A program made the position numbers and the translations under genes. The notes below the pieces were generated by a model, which did not search any database, had not been told where the DNA came from, and saw only the letters and a program-made list of their open reading frames with translations. From Larkinella soli (GTDB lineage: Bacteria; Bacteroidota; Bacteroidia; Cytophagales; Spirosomataceae), in assembly GCF_003703975.1 (NCBI RefSeq), contig NZ_QTJY01000024.1:1-64000 (forward strand): a stretch of DNA of 64,000 nt, given 5' to 3'. Position 1 is the stretch's first letter. Each line of letters starts with the position of its first letter. Of this stretch, positions 8,929 through 18,807 are shown piece after piece.

Positions 8929-10608
8929 TTAATAAAGCTGGTAAAGGGCCGCTTTAAGGTGGTCTTCCAACGCTGACCAGCTATCCGAGGTCAGTTCACC
9001 GGCATGTTGGCGCAACGACTTGCGAACGTTTTCATACTGCCTTGCCAGCTCGGAAGCGGGAAGGGCAGCATCCATTTCCGAAATAAAATTCAGGGCGACG
9101 GTACTTTCAAACATGGACTTGGTCGTACTGCCTGTATTGCCCCCTCCATGCACAAGCATCACCCCGCCCTGGCGAGTTTTCTGAACGATGCGCAGTTCGC
9201 GGTCGTCTACACTCCATGACCGGATGCAGCCTTTCTCCAGAATGTTGACGTCCGGATGGTTCCGGGCCAGGCAATCTTCGAGGGATAGGTCCAGATGATA
9301 AACCCGTCTTACCACTTCCCAGAAACCGGCAACCGCCAGCTTTTCCGCTTTCCGGATCGTGTTGATCCGTTCGATGCGCTGAGGGTCCGGTTTGGGTAGA
9401 TCCGTATCTCCTTCGAAAGGATAGGTGCCCACGAACAAATAGCCGCTGCCGATGCACAGAATATATTCCGTCTCCCCGTTTTCCTTTTCCAGGATGACCG
9501 GCTGAACGTTGAGATCGGCAACCTGGGACAGATACTCTTCGCCGTCTACCGTAATCCGCATTTTGCCCCCGTGAATTTTACAGGCTTTCGGAGACAGACC
9601 CATACCACCGATCAGTTTTTCGGCGGTTTTCCCGGTGATGTGCGCCCAGAAGCCTTTCATGCCGCACACGTGCTGGCCGGCGTCGACACCCCTGAACAAA
9701 CCCGGTTGCAGGTAGGCGCCCCCGTGAAACAGGATGTGCCTGGAGGCATATTCCCCGCCGTCGCGGGTGATCAGGGCTTCTACCTGATGATTGGAATCGT
9801 ATCGGATTTCGGTTACTTCATAGCCGGGTCCGAACAGAAAACGGACACCGGACTTCTCCAGTTTCTCCAACAGGAATCGGGTAACGGCCTTGATGTTGAA
9901 GGCTAACCCGTGCATAATCAATGCACCTCCTTTTATGAAGGATTCTTTCTCAAAACCGGCCTGGTAGGCGGCAAACTCCGGATTATCGACGGCTTCCTCA
10001 TTATAAAAGGAAGCTTTGATAATGCCTTGACCGGAAAGCGTTTTTCTGGCGCTCTCGAACAGGGCTTTTTCGTCATAGAAACGGTGAATACCGAGACTCA
10101 GGGAGAGTTCCTGCGCCAGCCGGGGCTTTTCGGCCAGAAACTGCGCCAGCTCCCGGTACCATAGTTCCATACTGCAGATATTCTCCTCAACATACTCGAT
10201 AAACAGTTGCTCATTCTCCAGCCATGCCTGCTGGTTGGTTTTAATGGCCTGATTGAGTGCTTTTCTTTTCAGTAAAAAGCGCTGCGTTTCCGGAGAGAAT
10301 TCTTCGAAAGGTAAAGCCAGCATTCCGCCTTCGGCGATGGTCTTTTCAAAATCGGCGGCAATATCCGGGTACATCTGCGTAACGTAGCCGTCCAGATCGA
10401 GGTAGGGGTGGCCCTCCGTCGAGGTGATGTACCGATTATAGGACCCGTCGTGGGTGGACGATTGAAATAACTGGCCGGCACCAGCCGTGCGTGTACAGGG
10501 CGACTTACTGAGCAGGGTGACGGCCAATCCCTGTTCAACGGCTTTGAAGGCGGAGACCAGGGCAGTGATACCGCTGCCGACAATGATCATGGAGTCATTG
10601 GTTTTCAT
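8929..10608 (-). CDS. FAD-dependent oxidoreductase
   Basis: This 559-aa flavoprotein has an N-terminal dinucleotide-binding fold (MIIVGSGITALVSAFKAVEQG, near residues 7-27). Its C-terminal FAD-closing segment VHGGGNTGSTTKSMFESTV is typical of DAO/DadA-like amine or hydroxy-acid oxidoreductases. There is no signal peptide or transmembrane segment, so it is cytoplasmic. The middle region (~100-220) is helical and unlike common DadA enzymes; the substrate is unknown. It lies downstream of the hybrid regulator on the same strand, separated by a terminator. A 21-bp-spaced direct repeat at 10723-10759 sits about 115 bases upstream of its start and may control it. Confidence 0.75.
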   Translation of the reverse strand: MKTNDSMIIVGSGITALVSAFKAVEQGLAVTLLSKSPCTRTAGAGQLFQSSTHDGSYNRYITSTEGHPYLDLDGYVTQMYPDIAADFEKTIAEGGMLALPFEEFSPETQRFLLKRKALNQAIKTNQQAWLENEQLFIEYVEENICSMELWYRELAQFLAEKPRLAQELSLSLGIHRFYDEKALFESARKTLSGQGIIKASFYNEEAVDNPEFAAYQAGFEKESFIKGGALIMHGLAFNIKAVTRFLLEKLEKSGVRFLFGPGYEVTEIRYDSNHQVEALITRDGGEYASRHILFHGGAYLQPGLFRGVDAGQHVCGMKGFWAHITGKTAEKLIGGMGLSPKACKIHGGKMRITVDGEEYLSQVADLNVQPVILEKENGETEYILCIGSGYLFVGTYPFEGDTDLPKPDPQRIERINTIRKAEKLAVAGFWEVVRRVYHLDLSLEDCLARNHPDVNILEKGCIRSWSVDDRELRIVQKTRQGGVMLVHGGGNTGSTTKSMFESTVALNFISEMDAALPASELARQYENVRKSLRQHAGELTSDSWSALEDHLKAALYQLY

Positions 10609-10722
10609 GGGCTAAGGAATAAGCTGGTTTAGTACGACATGGTAGCGTCTGCCCAGGGTCCCGGTCGACGGAAAGGGATGGGTCAATCGCCGGCTAAAGA
10701 TGGTGCCGGGCGAATTCGCGGG

Positions 10723-10759
10723 CTATCAATTATGTTGCCGTGCCTATCGATTATGTTGC
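10723..10759. promoter_or_regulatory. Tandem CTATCRATTATGTTGC direct repeat, 21-bp period
   Basis: Two 16-base copies (10723-10738 and 10744-10759) differ at one base and start exactly 21 bases apart, so they lie on the same DNA face. This geometry fits a dimeric AraC-type regulator. The repeat lies between the hybrid regulator stop and the FAD oxidoreductase start and is AT-rich in a GC-rich setting. Confidence 0.5.
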
Positions 10760-10770
10760 GGGGCCTGAAA

Positions 10771-10794
10771 AAACCGGTCCGGCTTAACCGGTTT
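10771..10794 (-). terminator. Terminator of the hybrid regulator gene, stop codon in loop
   Basis: On the minus strand an AAACCGGT stem arm pairs with ACCGGTTT and runs into TTTTTTC. The TAA stop of the hybrid regulator gene (10784-10786) falls in the loop. Confidence 0.55.
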
Positions 10795-13700
10795 GAGCGT
10801 GCCGGGCCAGAAACTCCGTTGGGGTAAGCGCGTATAACTCCCGGAAGCATTTGGTGAAGTAGGCCGGAGACTCGAACCCAACCAGATAGCCGGTTTCGGC
10901 AATCCCATACCCCTGCCGGAGATACTCGGTGGCACGTTTAAGCCGGTAGTTGCGCAGGAGTTCGCTGGCCGACAGGCCCGATAGGGCTTTTACTTTCCGG
11001 AACAGGTAACTTCGGCTCATGCCCGCCTGGGCGGCCAGTTGCTCGACTCCGTAGTCTGATTCATCGAGGTGCGTATCGATCAGGGCATACAGCCCGGTAA
11101 TGAACGTGTCTGCCGGTGGCGACCCAGGTCCGGACGGGGGGGCATCCAGTCCCGTAAGGCCGGCACGGATGTGTTCCCGGAGCCGCTGGCGTTGCTGAAG
11201 CAGATTGCCGATCCGAATCTGAAGTTCCCGAACATGAAATGGCTTGGTCAGGTACTCGTCGGCCCCCACCGATAAGCCTTCAAGCCGGCTATCGAGCGAT
11301 GATTTGGCCGTCAGCAGAATAACCGGCAGGTGGTTGGTTCGTACATCGGCTTTGAGTCTTCGGCAGAGTTCAAGACCGTCCATCACCGGCATCAGTACGT
11401 CGCTGATGATCACATCCGGCATCTGGGCCAGGGCCTGCTCGAAGCCCTGATGACCCTGCTCCGCCCGGTAGATGCGGTAGGCCGACGGCAGGCTTCCGGC
11501 AATAAAATCGGCCAGTTCCGCATTGTCTTCCACCAGCAGCACCGTCGGCGATTCGCCCGAAACCCGGTCCGGGCTGGAGTCGTTGACGTCCGTTTCGGCC
11601 GGCGGCACGATCCCGTTCTCACCCCCTGTCTCCGGCGGTTTTGCTGAATCCATCGGCCCGGCTGGTGGAAAGGGTAACCAGACCCGGAACGTAGTGCCCT
11701 GCCCCGGTTCACTCTGCACGGCAACGGTACCCTGTTGTAACTCGATCAGTTCCTTCACCAGAGCCAGTCCGATGCCCGTTCCCGGCTGACCCGACGCTGG
11801 CGTAGCGTCGGCCTGGTAGAAACGCTCGAAGATGCGGGGCAGGGCGTCGGCCGGAATGCCCCGGCCCGTATCGGCGACGGTCAGCTCAATCCCTTCCCGT
11901 GCCGTTGAGGGAGCGAGTTCTACCCGAATCTGCTCGCCTGCCGGGGTGAACTTGACGGCATTGCCCAGCAGGTTGGTTACGATCCGTTCGAACTTTTCCC
12001 GATCAAACCAGTAGGCGCCCCCGGCCGTACACCGGTAACTGAACCGACAGCCCCGGTTCTGCGCTTCCTGCGCAAAAGGCGCGGCCCACTCCCCGATCAG
12101 AACGCCCGGCTCTCCCCGGATGAGGTGTACCGGCTGGGCACCCGCTTCCAGCCGGGCGAAGTCGAGCCACTGGTTAACCAGCCGCAGAAGCTGATGGGCC
12201 TGCCGGTCGATGGTACTCAGCCGAAGGCGGTCTTTAACGGAGCGGTCCTCGCTCATCATCTGCTGCGCAGGACCCAGAATCAGCGTCAGGGGCGTCCGTA
12301 GTTCATGGGTAATGTTGGTGAAAAAGGTGGTTTTCAGCCCATCGAGTTTCCTGAGTTGTTCGGCCTCCTGCCGGCGAAGCCGGATGGCCTGCCGTAACTG
12401 CAATCGGTTGAGGTAGATCCGCACGGAAACCAGCAGAACCGCCAGCCCCAGCAGGCCATAAAGTCCGTAAGCCCACCAGGTAGCCCAGATGGGGGGCCGG
12501 ATCGTGATCGCCAGCCGGCGGACGTGCGGGCTCCACCGTCCGGAGGTATTGGAAGCATTGACGAGCAACGTATATCTGCCGGACGGTAAGTTCGTATAAA
12601 CGGCTTCGGGCTGGTCGACGGGTTTCCAGGCCGCTTCCAGCCCTTCGAGCCGGTAGCGGTAACGGTTTTTAGCCGGGCGGTTGAATTGGAGGGCGGCAAA
12701 CCGGAACGTAAGGTAGTTCTGATCGTAGGCCAGCAGGAGCCGGTCAGCGGCATGCAGGGGCCGGTTGCCCAGCGGGGAGGCCGGTTCAACAGCGCCCGGG
12801 CCTGCACCGGATCGCCCGGTGGCGGGTCGATCGGGCCGGATAAGTTGATTGTTGATCTGCAATTCGGTCAGTTCCACCATCGGTTCGACCGGGTCATCGA
12901 CGATCTGGCGGGGATAAAAAACAGTGAAACCTTCCAACCCGCCCATCAGGATCTTCCCGTCCGGAAACGCTATGAAGTGATTGCTGTTGAACTCATCGGC
13001 CAGCAGACCGTCGTCGCGGGTGAAAGTCCGGACGGCAAAGGTCCGACGGTTCATGCGGCATAAACCCTTGTTGGTACCCATCCACAGATCGCCCCGCCGA
13101 TCGGGCAGGGCGGAGTATACGACATTGTTGGGCAACCCGTTGGCCTGGCTAAACCGACGAAACCGTCCGGTTCGTTTGTCAAACAGACACAGGCCGTTCC
13201 CGAAGGTGCCCACCCACAGCCGATGAGGATCGTCCGGGTCGGCCGCCACGCAGTACAGGGAATTACTGCTCAGCGAAGCCGGGTCTCCGGGCTGATTTAC
13301 GAACCGGCGCGTCCGGCCGGTTTGCCGGTCGAGCTGCCACAGCCCGCCGGTCCGGCTGGCCAGCCACAACGACCGGGCATCCACCACGAAGGCCGTAACG
13401 GTCCCGGCAGGCTGCCGAGGTACCGGATGGGCCAGACGGACCCAGCGCTTTCTGTTTTCTTCATACCGATACGCCTGATGGCCGTACACGGCCCAAACGC
13501 TCCCCTGGGGGTCGGTAGCCAGCGGGCAGGGCGTGTCGCCGGCAAGCCTGCTCCGAAACGGAACGGGCAGGGGCAGATGGTGGATCTGATTTCGGGCAAT
13601 GTCCAGCCGGTATATATCCGAGCTGCCGACGTTGAACCACCAGCGTCCGGACGCATCGAAAGTGGATCGCAGGTTATAGCTGATCAGACCGTCGAGGGCC

Positions 13701-14857
13701 GACAGCACCGGAGCCGGGACGGGAGGGATGCCGAATGTACCGCTGGTAAGCAGGTCGAGGTGGAATCCCCGCTCATACCGGCGCGTGTAAAACGGATTCG
13801 GGCGAAGGTCGTACGTCCGGATACCGGCCCCGTTCGTGCCCACCCACAATACGTCCGTCCGGTCGATGAACAGACTGGCGCAGGCATCGGTCGGCTGGTT
13901 CAGGCGATCCGCTATCCGGACGCCGTCCCGGTCGGTAAACCGGAACAGGATATTGTTCTGATCGAAGTAAACGGTACCCTGCCGATCCTCGGCAAAATGA
14001 GTATCCTCCCACTGGTTTCCCTGGGCCGGCAACGCATAGCTTCGCCACCGGCCCGTATGAGGCTGGAATAAGGTCAGATGCCGACGCGCCAGTAACAAAA
14101 GCTCACCGGTCGGACGCGGGTGTATCCCCACCAGATGATGATCGGAGGGGTCACCGGCCTGGATCGGCGGCCTTTCAATCAGGACAAAGCGCTGGGTGCC
14201 CTCGTCGAACCGGTTCAGCCCGTTTGCGGTGGCGAGCCAGATGGTTCCATCCTTTCCCTCGACCAGATCATGCACCGCATCGTGGCGGTTTGACCCGGCC
14301 CGGGAAGGCAGGTGCCGAAACCACCTTCCCCGCCGGCTTTTTAAATGCCAGCACAGAACGCCCCTGTTCTTCAGAATGATCCAGAGTCGATCCCGCCGGT
14401 CGACCCGCACCCGGTAGGGGGACCTGCCCGTCAGCAGCCGACGCAGGGCCGGCTGCCGGGATAGGTTGGTAAACGTTTCGGTAATCGGGTTGAAGACATC
14501 GATGTCGCCCTGTTCGGACACGATCCAGATCTGTCCACGGTGATCGGGGGAGAGTTGTTCCAGCCCGGCGAAGGATAAGGAGGGCCTTCCATCCGGATCG
14601 GGTTGAAAGATCCGGAACTGATGGCCGTCGTAGCGGCAAAGACCGTCGCGGGTAGCCACCCAGATAAACCCCTGTCGATCCTGGAGTATGGACGGCACAA
14701 AAGCCTGAGGCAGCCCCTGCCGGTCCGTGATGAATCCGGGCTGGGGCAGTTGCCGGGCGGAAACGGCCCGGAACCAGGGCGATGCCCAGATTATCCAGAT
14801 CAGGCCGGCTATCCGTATTGGCTCGAAAAGAGTAGTATAGAAGCTGCCGCTTTTCAT
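10784..14857 (-). CDS. Hybrid two-component system regulator (Reg_prop, kinase, receiver, AraC)
   Basis: This 1357-aa protein carries sensor, kinase and transcription factor in one chain. An N-terminal membrane segment is followed by ~650 residues of Reg_prop propeller repeats (DRQGFIWVATRDGLCRYDG and similar), then a Y_Y_Y domain (~700-770) and a transmembrane helix (WWAYGLYGLLGLAVLLV). Next come HisKA (FFTNITHELRTPLTLIL), HATPase (VADTGRGIP, GTGIGLALVKEL), a receiver (VLLVEDNAELADF, DVLMPVMDGLEL, LLTAKS) and a C-terminal AraC helix-turn-helix (LAAQAGMSRSYLFRKVK). Such regulators sense oligosaccharides in the periplasm and induce polysaccharide-utilisation genes. It is divergent from the GH43 gene, its likely target. 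Confidence 0.95.
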   Translation of the reverse strand: MKSGSFYTTLFEPIRIAGLIWIIWASPWFRAVSARQLPQPGFITDRQGLPQAFVPSILQDRQGFIWVATRDGLCRYDGHQFRIFQPDPDGRPSLSFAGLEQLSPDHRGQIWIVSEQGDIDVFNPITETFTNLSRQPALRRLLTGRSPYRVRVDRRDRLWIILKNRGVLCWHLKSRRGRWFRHLPSRAGSNRHDAVHDLVEGKDGTIWLATANGLNRFDEGTQRFVLIERPPIQAGDPSDHHLVGIHPRPTGELLLLARRHLTLFQPHTGRWRSYALPAQGNQWEDTHFAEDRQGTVYFDQNNILFRFTDRDGVRIADRLNQPTDACASLFIDRTDVLWVGTNGAGIRTYDLRPNPFYTRRYERGFHLDLLTSGTFGIPPVPAPVLSALDGLISYNLRSTFDASGRWWFNVGSSDIYRLDIARNQIHHLPLPVPFRSRLAGDTPCPLATDPQGSVWAVYGHQAYRYEENRKRWVRLAHPVPRQPAGTVTAFVVDARSLWLASRTGGLWQLDRQTGRTRRFVNQPGDPASLSSNSLYCVAADPDDPHRLWVGTFGNGLCLFDKRTGRFRRFSQANGLPNNVVYSALPDRRGDLWMGTNKGLCRMNRRTFAVRTFTRDDGLLADEFNSNHFIAFPDGKILMGGLEGFTVFYPRQIVDDPVEPMVELTELQINNQLIRPDRPATGRSGAGPGAVEPASPLGNRPLHAADRLLLAYDQNYLTFRFAALQFNRPAKNRYRYRLEGLEAAWKPVDQPEAVYTNLPSGRYTLLVNASNTSGRWSPHVRRLAITIRPPIWATWWAYGLYGLLGLAVLLVSVRIYLNRLQLRQAIRLRRQEAEQLRKLDGLKTTFFTNITHELRTPLTLILGPAQQMMSEDRSVKDRLRLSTIDRQAHQLLRLVNQWLDFARLEAGAQPVHLIRGEPGVLIGEWAAPFAQEAQNRGCRFSYRCTAGGAYWFDREKFERIVTNLLGNAVKFTPAGEQIRVELAPSTAREGIELTVADTGRGIPADALPRIFERFYQADATPASGQPGTGIGLALVKELIELQQGTVAVQSEPGQGTTFRVWLPFPPAGPMDSAKPPETGGENGIVPPAETDVNDSSPDRVSGESPTVLLVEDNAELADFIAGSLPSAYRIYRAEQGHQGFEQALAQMPDVIISDVLMPVMDGLELCRRLKADVRTNHLPVILLTAKSSLDSRLEGLSVGADEYLTKPFHVRELQIRIGNLLQQRQRLREHIRAGLTGLDAPPSGPGSPPADTFITGLYALIDTHLDESDYGVEQLAAQAGMSRSYLFRKVKALSGLSASELLRNYRLKRATEYLRQGYGIAETGYLVGFESPAYFTKCFRELYALTPTEFLARHAQTG

Positions 14858-15124
14858 AAGTTGAACTATAACCCTATGAAAATTAAGACATTTTAAGGTA
14901 ATTGCTGAGTAATTCTACCTGTCGGACCGCTGAAGGAGGCAGGACCCTGCCCGGGTGATCGGTCGGCGATGTGGTGGAGGGGCGCGGCTTTCGGGCCCAA
15001 AAAATGTCCTGTTAAATTCACCGGATGGATGCGGAACGATGAACGCAGCGAACTATCTTCGGCCCTGGGACCGCGTTTCGCGCGTCAACCCTCCGTTCCC
15101 TGACCTTCCTCAAGCGATCTCCGG

Positions 15125-16693
15125 ATGAGAAACCGTATCCTTGCGAGTATTTTAATCTTGGCGGTGGCTCTGCGCGCCTACGCCCAAATTTCTCCCTCCC
15201 CGGGGGTAACCTATACCAACCCGGTCATTGCGGGCGACTTTGCCGATCCTTCCGTCATCCGGGTCGGCGATACCTACTACGCCGTGGGGACCTCCTCGGA
15301 ATGGGGACCGGCCTATCCCCTTTATACTTCCGGCGACCTGGTCAACTGGACGTATGTGGGTCCGGTGTTTCACCAGTTACCCCCGTGGACGATGGGCAGC
15401 TACTGGGCCCCGGAGCTGTTCCATCGCAATGGTACGTATTACGTGTACTATACGGCCCGGCGGAAATCCGACCGGCGTTCGTTCATCGGCGTGGCTACGA
15501 CGCGCGACCTGACAAAGGGGTTCACCGATCATGGTTTATTACTGGAATGGACGACCGAAGCGATTGATCCCTTTGTCATCGAGGACGCCGGTAAACTGTA
15601 CATGACCTGGAAAGCCTACGGGTTGGATCAGGGCCGGGCCATCGAAATCCTGGGTGCCGAACTGTCGGCGGACGGACTCAGGGTCACCGGACCACCGTTT
15701 TCGCTCATCCGGGCGGAGCGGGATACCTGGGAAAAGGGAGGAGCGGAGGGGCAGGCGATTTTCAAACGGGGCCGCTACTTTTATATGTTGTATTCGGGCA
15801 ATGCCTGCTGCGGGCCGCAGTGCAATTATCAGGTCGGTATAGCCCGGGCCGAATCACTCCGGGGCCCCTGGGAGAAATTTGCCGATAACCCCCTGCTGGT
15901 CAGTGATACCGACTGGAAGTGTCCCGGCCACGGAACCGTCGTGGTCACGCCCGACCGGCGGTACTTCTACCTGCACCATGCCTATAACGGGGTGGATTTT
16001 ACCTTCACCGGCCGGCAGGGCGTGTTGAGTGAGCTGATTTGGGACGATAAAAGCCAATGGCCCGCTTTTCGGTATGGCCGCTCGACCCCCACCCGGGCGG
16101 AGTCACCGGGTCAGGCCGGGCAGAAACGGCCTTTGCCTCTTGCGGTCGATTTTAGCCGCGCCGGAGGCAATGTTCCCTGGGTTTGGGATGTGAGCCTTCC
16201 CCGGCCGGTGTACAGGGTGAATCAGGGTTACCTGCAACTGGTCAATACCGGCTCGGACCAGGCAGGGGTGTTCCTCGGGCTGGTCATCAAAAAGGGAACC
16301 TATACCCTGTCGGCGGACCTCGTTCCCCAGGCCGACCTGCTGCAAAGTGTGTGTCTGTACGGTGATGCCCGGAACCAATTGGGATTAGGAATCCGGCAGG
16401 GATCGCTTGAACTCTGGCAAATCAGGGAGGGCAAGCGGACGATTCTCAAGACGCAGCCGATTCCGGAAGCCGCCCCATTGGTGACGCTCCAGGTACGGAG
16501 TAAAGAGGGCCGGTTTTTTGAGTTCGGATGGCGCACGAAAGACGGCTCGCAGACCCTGCTGACGGAGGCACCCCTGGATGGTTCTTTTCTGCCTCGCTGG
16601 GACCGCGCTCCCCGGATCGGCATCGGCCTCAGCGGTAAAGACCAGGCGAGCAGTCGGGTTCGGGCCCTGAGTGTTCACTACGGAGAGCCCTGA
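15125..16693 (+). CDS. Secreted glycoside hydrolase family 43 protein
   Basis: This 522-aa protein has a signal peptide (residues 1-20, ending RAYAQ). The GH43 five-bladed propeller covers ~25-320. The expected catalytic residues are visible: Asp41 in FADPSVI (general base), Asp148 in AIDPFVI (pKa modulator) and Glu208 in GGAEGQAIF (general acid). The C-terminal ~190 residues form a beta-sandwich domain. GH43 enzymes are mostly arabinofuranosidases, xylosidases or galactosidases acting on plant polysaccharide side chains; the exact substrate cannot be read here. It is divergent from the hybrid regulator across a 267-base gap. Confidence 0.93.
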   Translation: MRNRILASILILAVALRAYAQISPSPGVTYTNPVIAGDFADPSVIRVGDTYYAVGTSSEWGPAYPLYTSGDLVNWTYVGPVFHQLPPWTMGSYWAPELFHRNGTYYVYYTARRKSDRRSFIGVATTRDLTKGFTDHGLLLEWTTEAIDPFVIEDAGKLYMTWKAYGLDQGRAIEILGAELSADGLRVTGPPFSLIRAERDTWEKGGAEGQAIFKRGRYFYMLYSGNACCGPQCNYQVGIARAESLRGPWEKFADNPLLVSDTDWKCPGHGTVVVTPDRRYFYLHHAYNGVDFTFTGRQGVLSELIWDDKSQWPAFRYGRSTPTRAESPGQAGQKRPLPLAVDFSRAGGNVPWVWDVSLPRPVYRVNQGYLQLVNTGSDQAGVFLGLVIKKGTYTLSADLVPQADLLQSVCLYGDARNQLGLGIRQGSLELWQIREGKRTILKTQPIPEAAPLVTLQVRSKEGRFFEFGWRTKDGSQTLLTEAPLDGSFLPRWDRAPRIGIGLSGKDQASSRVRALSVHYGEP

Positions 16694-16791
16694 ATCTGGC
16701 GGAAGGTCCGTTGGTCTTGTCAGTCGGTTACGAAAGAAACGGCAGGGACTTCCGGCCGACCGGCTTTTCTGCCGCATGACCGACCCGTCTT

Positions 16792-18033
16792 TCACATTCG
16801 TCTGGGTAAAAATAAAGTCAGCACGGCGGCCGTCAACACGGCAAAAGCCATCAGGATATAGGAGGAATGGAACGAACCCGTCAGACCATTCAGAAAACCT
16901 ACCAGATACGCACCCACAAAAGAACCTAAGGCACCCATGCTGTTGACCAGACCGATCGCTCCACCGGCTACGTTTTTCGGCAACAGCTCGGTGATAAGGG
17001 CAAAAAACGGCCCGTAAGGGGTATATAAAGCCCCTCCGGCGATGACCAGCGAGCCGAACGAGAGCCAGAAATTACTGCCCTCCAGGAAGAAAGTACAGAA
17101 AAAGGCCACGGACGCGATGAGCAGGAACGGCCAGATGAAAAGGCTCCGGTTCTGGGTTTTATCGGAGTAATAGGAAGCACCGAACATACCTGCAATGGCA
17201 ACCAGGTAAGGAACCGCCGACAGCCAGCCCGTGGTGACGATGTCCATATCGGGACTTGCCCTGATGATGGAGGGGAGCCACATCACAAAACCGTATACGC
17301 CCAGACTCCACAAAAAATAGTGAATACATAACAGAATCACCGCTTTGGACCGAAACGCCTGGCTGTAGTTCCTGACCGGTTTGATTGCGCTTTGCTCCTC
17401 CTTCAATTTGCTCTCCAGCTCCGTTTTTTCCTCATCCGTCAGCCAACTGGCTTCCCGGGGCGTTTCGTCGATCAGTTTCCACCAGACAAAGGCCCACAAA
17501 ATTCCCGGTGCGCCCTGGATTATGAACATCCATCGCCATCCCAGGGAGTTGATCAGATAGCCGGACAGAACCGACATCCATAACACCGTTACCGGGTTGC
17601 CCAGAATCAGAAACGTATTGGCCCGGGAGCGTTCTTCCCGCGTAAACCATTGACTCAGCAAAATGAGCATGGAGGGCATTACCGCGCTTTCTACCACACC
17701 GATCAGAAACCGGATGGTAATCAGCGCGGTTACGTTACTCACCATGCCGGTGGCCGCAGCCAGACCGGCCCATAAAATCAGGGAGACGAAAATTAACTTC
17801 TTGGCACTTTTATGCGAAGCGTACTGGGCTCCTGGAATCTGAAAAAAGAAATAACCCAGAAAAAATAAGGAACTGAGCAACGAAGAAGTGGCCTTGGAAA
17901 TCTGAAGATCTTCGTTCATTCCTCCCGCTGCGGCAAACCCAAAATTAGCCCGGTCGAGATAGGCCAGACTGTAGGTGATGAAAACGATGGGGATGATACG
18001 GTACCAGCGGCTGGGAGCGGCTATTCTGGACAT
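16792..18033 (-). CDS. MFS transporter, anion:cation symporter type
   Basis: This 413-aa inner-membrane transporter has 12 predicted helices. It shows ACS-family traits: YLDRANFGFAAAGGMNEDLQIS after helix 1, GVVESAVMPSMLILLSQWF near helix 4 and a long charged central loop (residues ~185-225). Family members take up hexuronates, glucarate, tartrate or other organic anions with protons or sodium. It is likely cotranscribed with the upstream membrane protein gene (41-base gap). Next to a GH43 enzyme, uptake of released sugar acids is plausible but inferred. Confidence 0.88.
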   Translation of the reverse strand: MSRIAAPSRWYRIIPIVFITYSLAYLDRANFGFAAAGGMNEDLQISKATSSLLSSLFFLGYFFFQIPGAQYASHKSAKKLIFVSLILWAGLAAATGMVSNVTALITIRFLIGVVESAVMPSMLILLSQWFTREERSRANTFLILGNPVTVLWMSVLSGYLINSLGWRWMFIIQGAPGILWAFVWWKLIDETPREASWLTDEEKTELESKLKEEQSAIKPVRNYSQAFRSKAVILLCIHYFLWSLGVYGFVMWLPSIIRASPDMDIVTTGWLSAVPYLVAIAGMFGASYYSDKTQNRSLFIWPFLLIASVAFFCTFFLEGSNFWLSFGSLVIAGGALYTPYGPFFALITELLPKNVAGGAIGLVNSMGALGSFVGAYLVGFLNGLTGSFHSSYILMAFAVLTAAVLTLFLPRRM

Positions 18034-18074
18034 GGAGGAAGGGTTTCTTTTTTATTTCGGTACAATTCCGGCGT

Positions 18075-18641
18075 TTACATCCGCATGGGGCCTGATTTCA
18101 CCCTTCGGTTCATCAGCACGGCGATGGTCACCAGATAGATCAGGACAATCGCAAAAGGAATGGCCGTAAACCGCTGCTGCGGCCATAAATACCAGAGGAT
18201 CAGGACGAGAACCGTCCTTGCCAGGGCATGGAAAACCCCTACCCAATGGTCGATGATCCACGTCAGGGGCAGCCACATCAATCCGGTCAGGATACCCACC
18301 GTGAGCGGCAGGGAAGAATAGTCGACCAGGAAAAAGGGAATAGCGATGGAATAAACCAAAACGGCCTGGCCTACCGTAAAGAAGAACAGGGCATCGAAAG
18401 TGTTTTTCGGCCTGGATTTATCGAGGAAGTTCTCGCCGGTAAACCTGGAAATAAACATTCCGAGGTAGGCAATGCTTCCCGTGGCAATAAATAGAAGCCA
18501 TACTTTGGCCGTGGCCGGTAAAAACGTTCCCCCGATGCCGACGATCAACCAGGCGATTAACCCGGCGATGGGGGTCGCCAGCAGCTTCCGGCTTTTAAAT
18601 TCCTCTTTTTGTTCTTCAAGACTCCTGCCTGTTGGTATCAT
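18075..18641 (-). CDS. Multi-spanning membrane protein, resembles DUF7010
   Basis: This protein of ~188 aa has a charged N-terminus (SLEEQKEEFKSRK) and about six hydrophobic segments, with the central motif WLPLTWIIDHWVGVFHALAR. The pattern resembles proteins labelled DUF7010, from memory. The ATG at 18641 is preferred to an upstream GTG at 18671. It precedes the MFS gene on the same strand by 41 bases, so the two probably form an operon. Function unknown. Confidence 0.7.
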   Translation of the reverse strand: MIPTGRSLEEQKEEFKSRKLLATPIAGLIAWLIVGIGGTFLPATAKVWLLFIATGSIAYLGMFISRFTGENFLDKSRPKNTFDALFFFTVGQAVLVYSIAIPFFLVDYSSLPLTVGILTGLMWLPLTWIIDHWVGVFHALARTVLVLILWYLWPQQRFTAIPFAIVLIYLVTIAVLMNRRVKSGPMRM

Positions 18642-18807
18642 CTGCCGTTCTGTTTTTGAATAGCCCACCACTCGCCGATGGGTCCATAGGGTAGGGCCGG
18701 CGCCCGATCGATGTCCGGAATGGGGTCAACTGAATGAAAGGCGGATAAATATAGCAATGAATATGGATTGTCGAGCCTGAGTCGGGCATTCCGTGAAAAC
18801 CGCCGTT

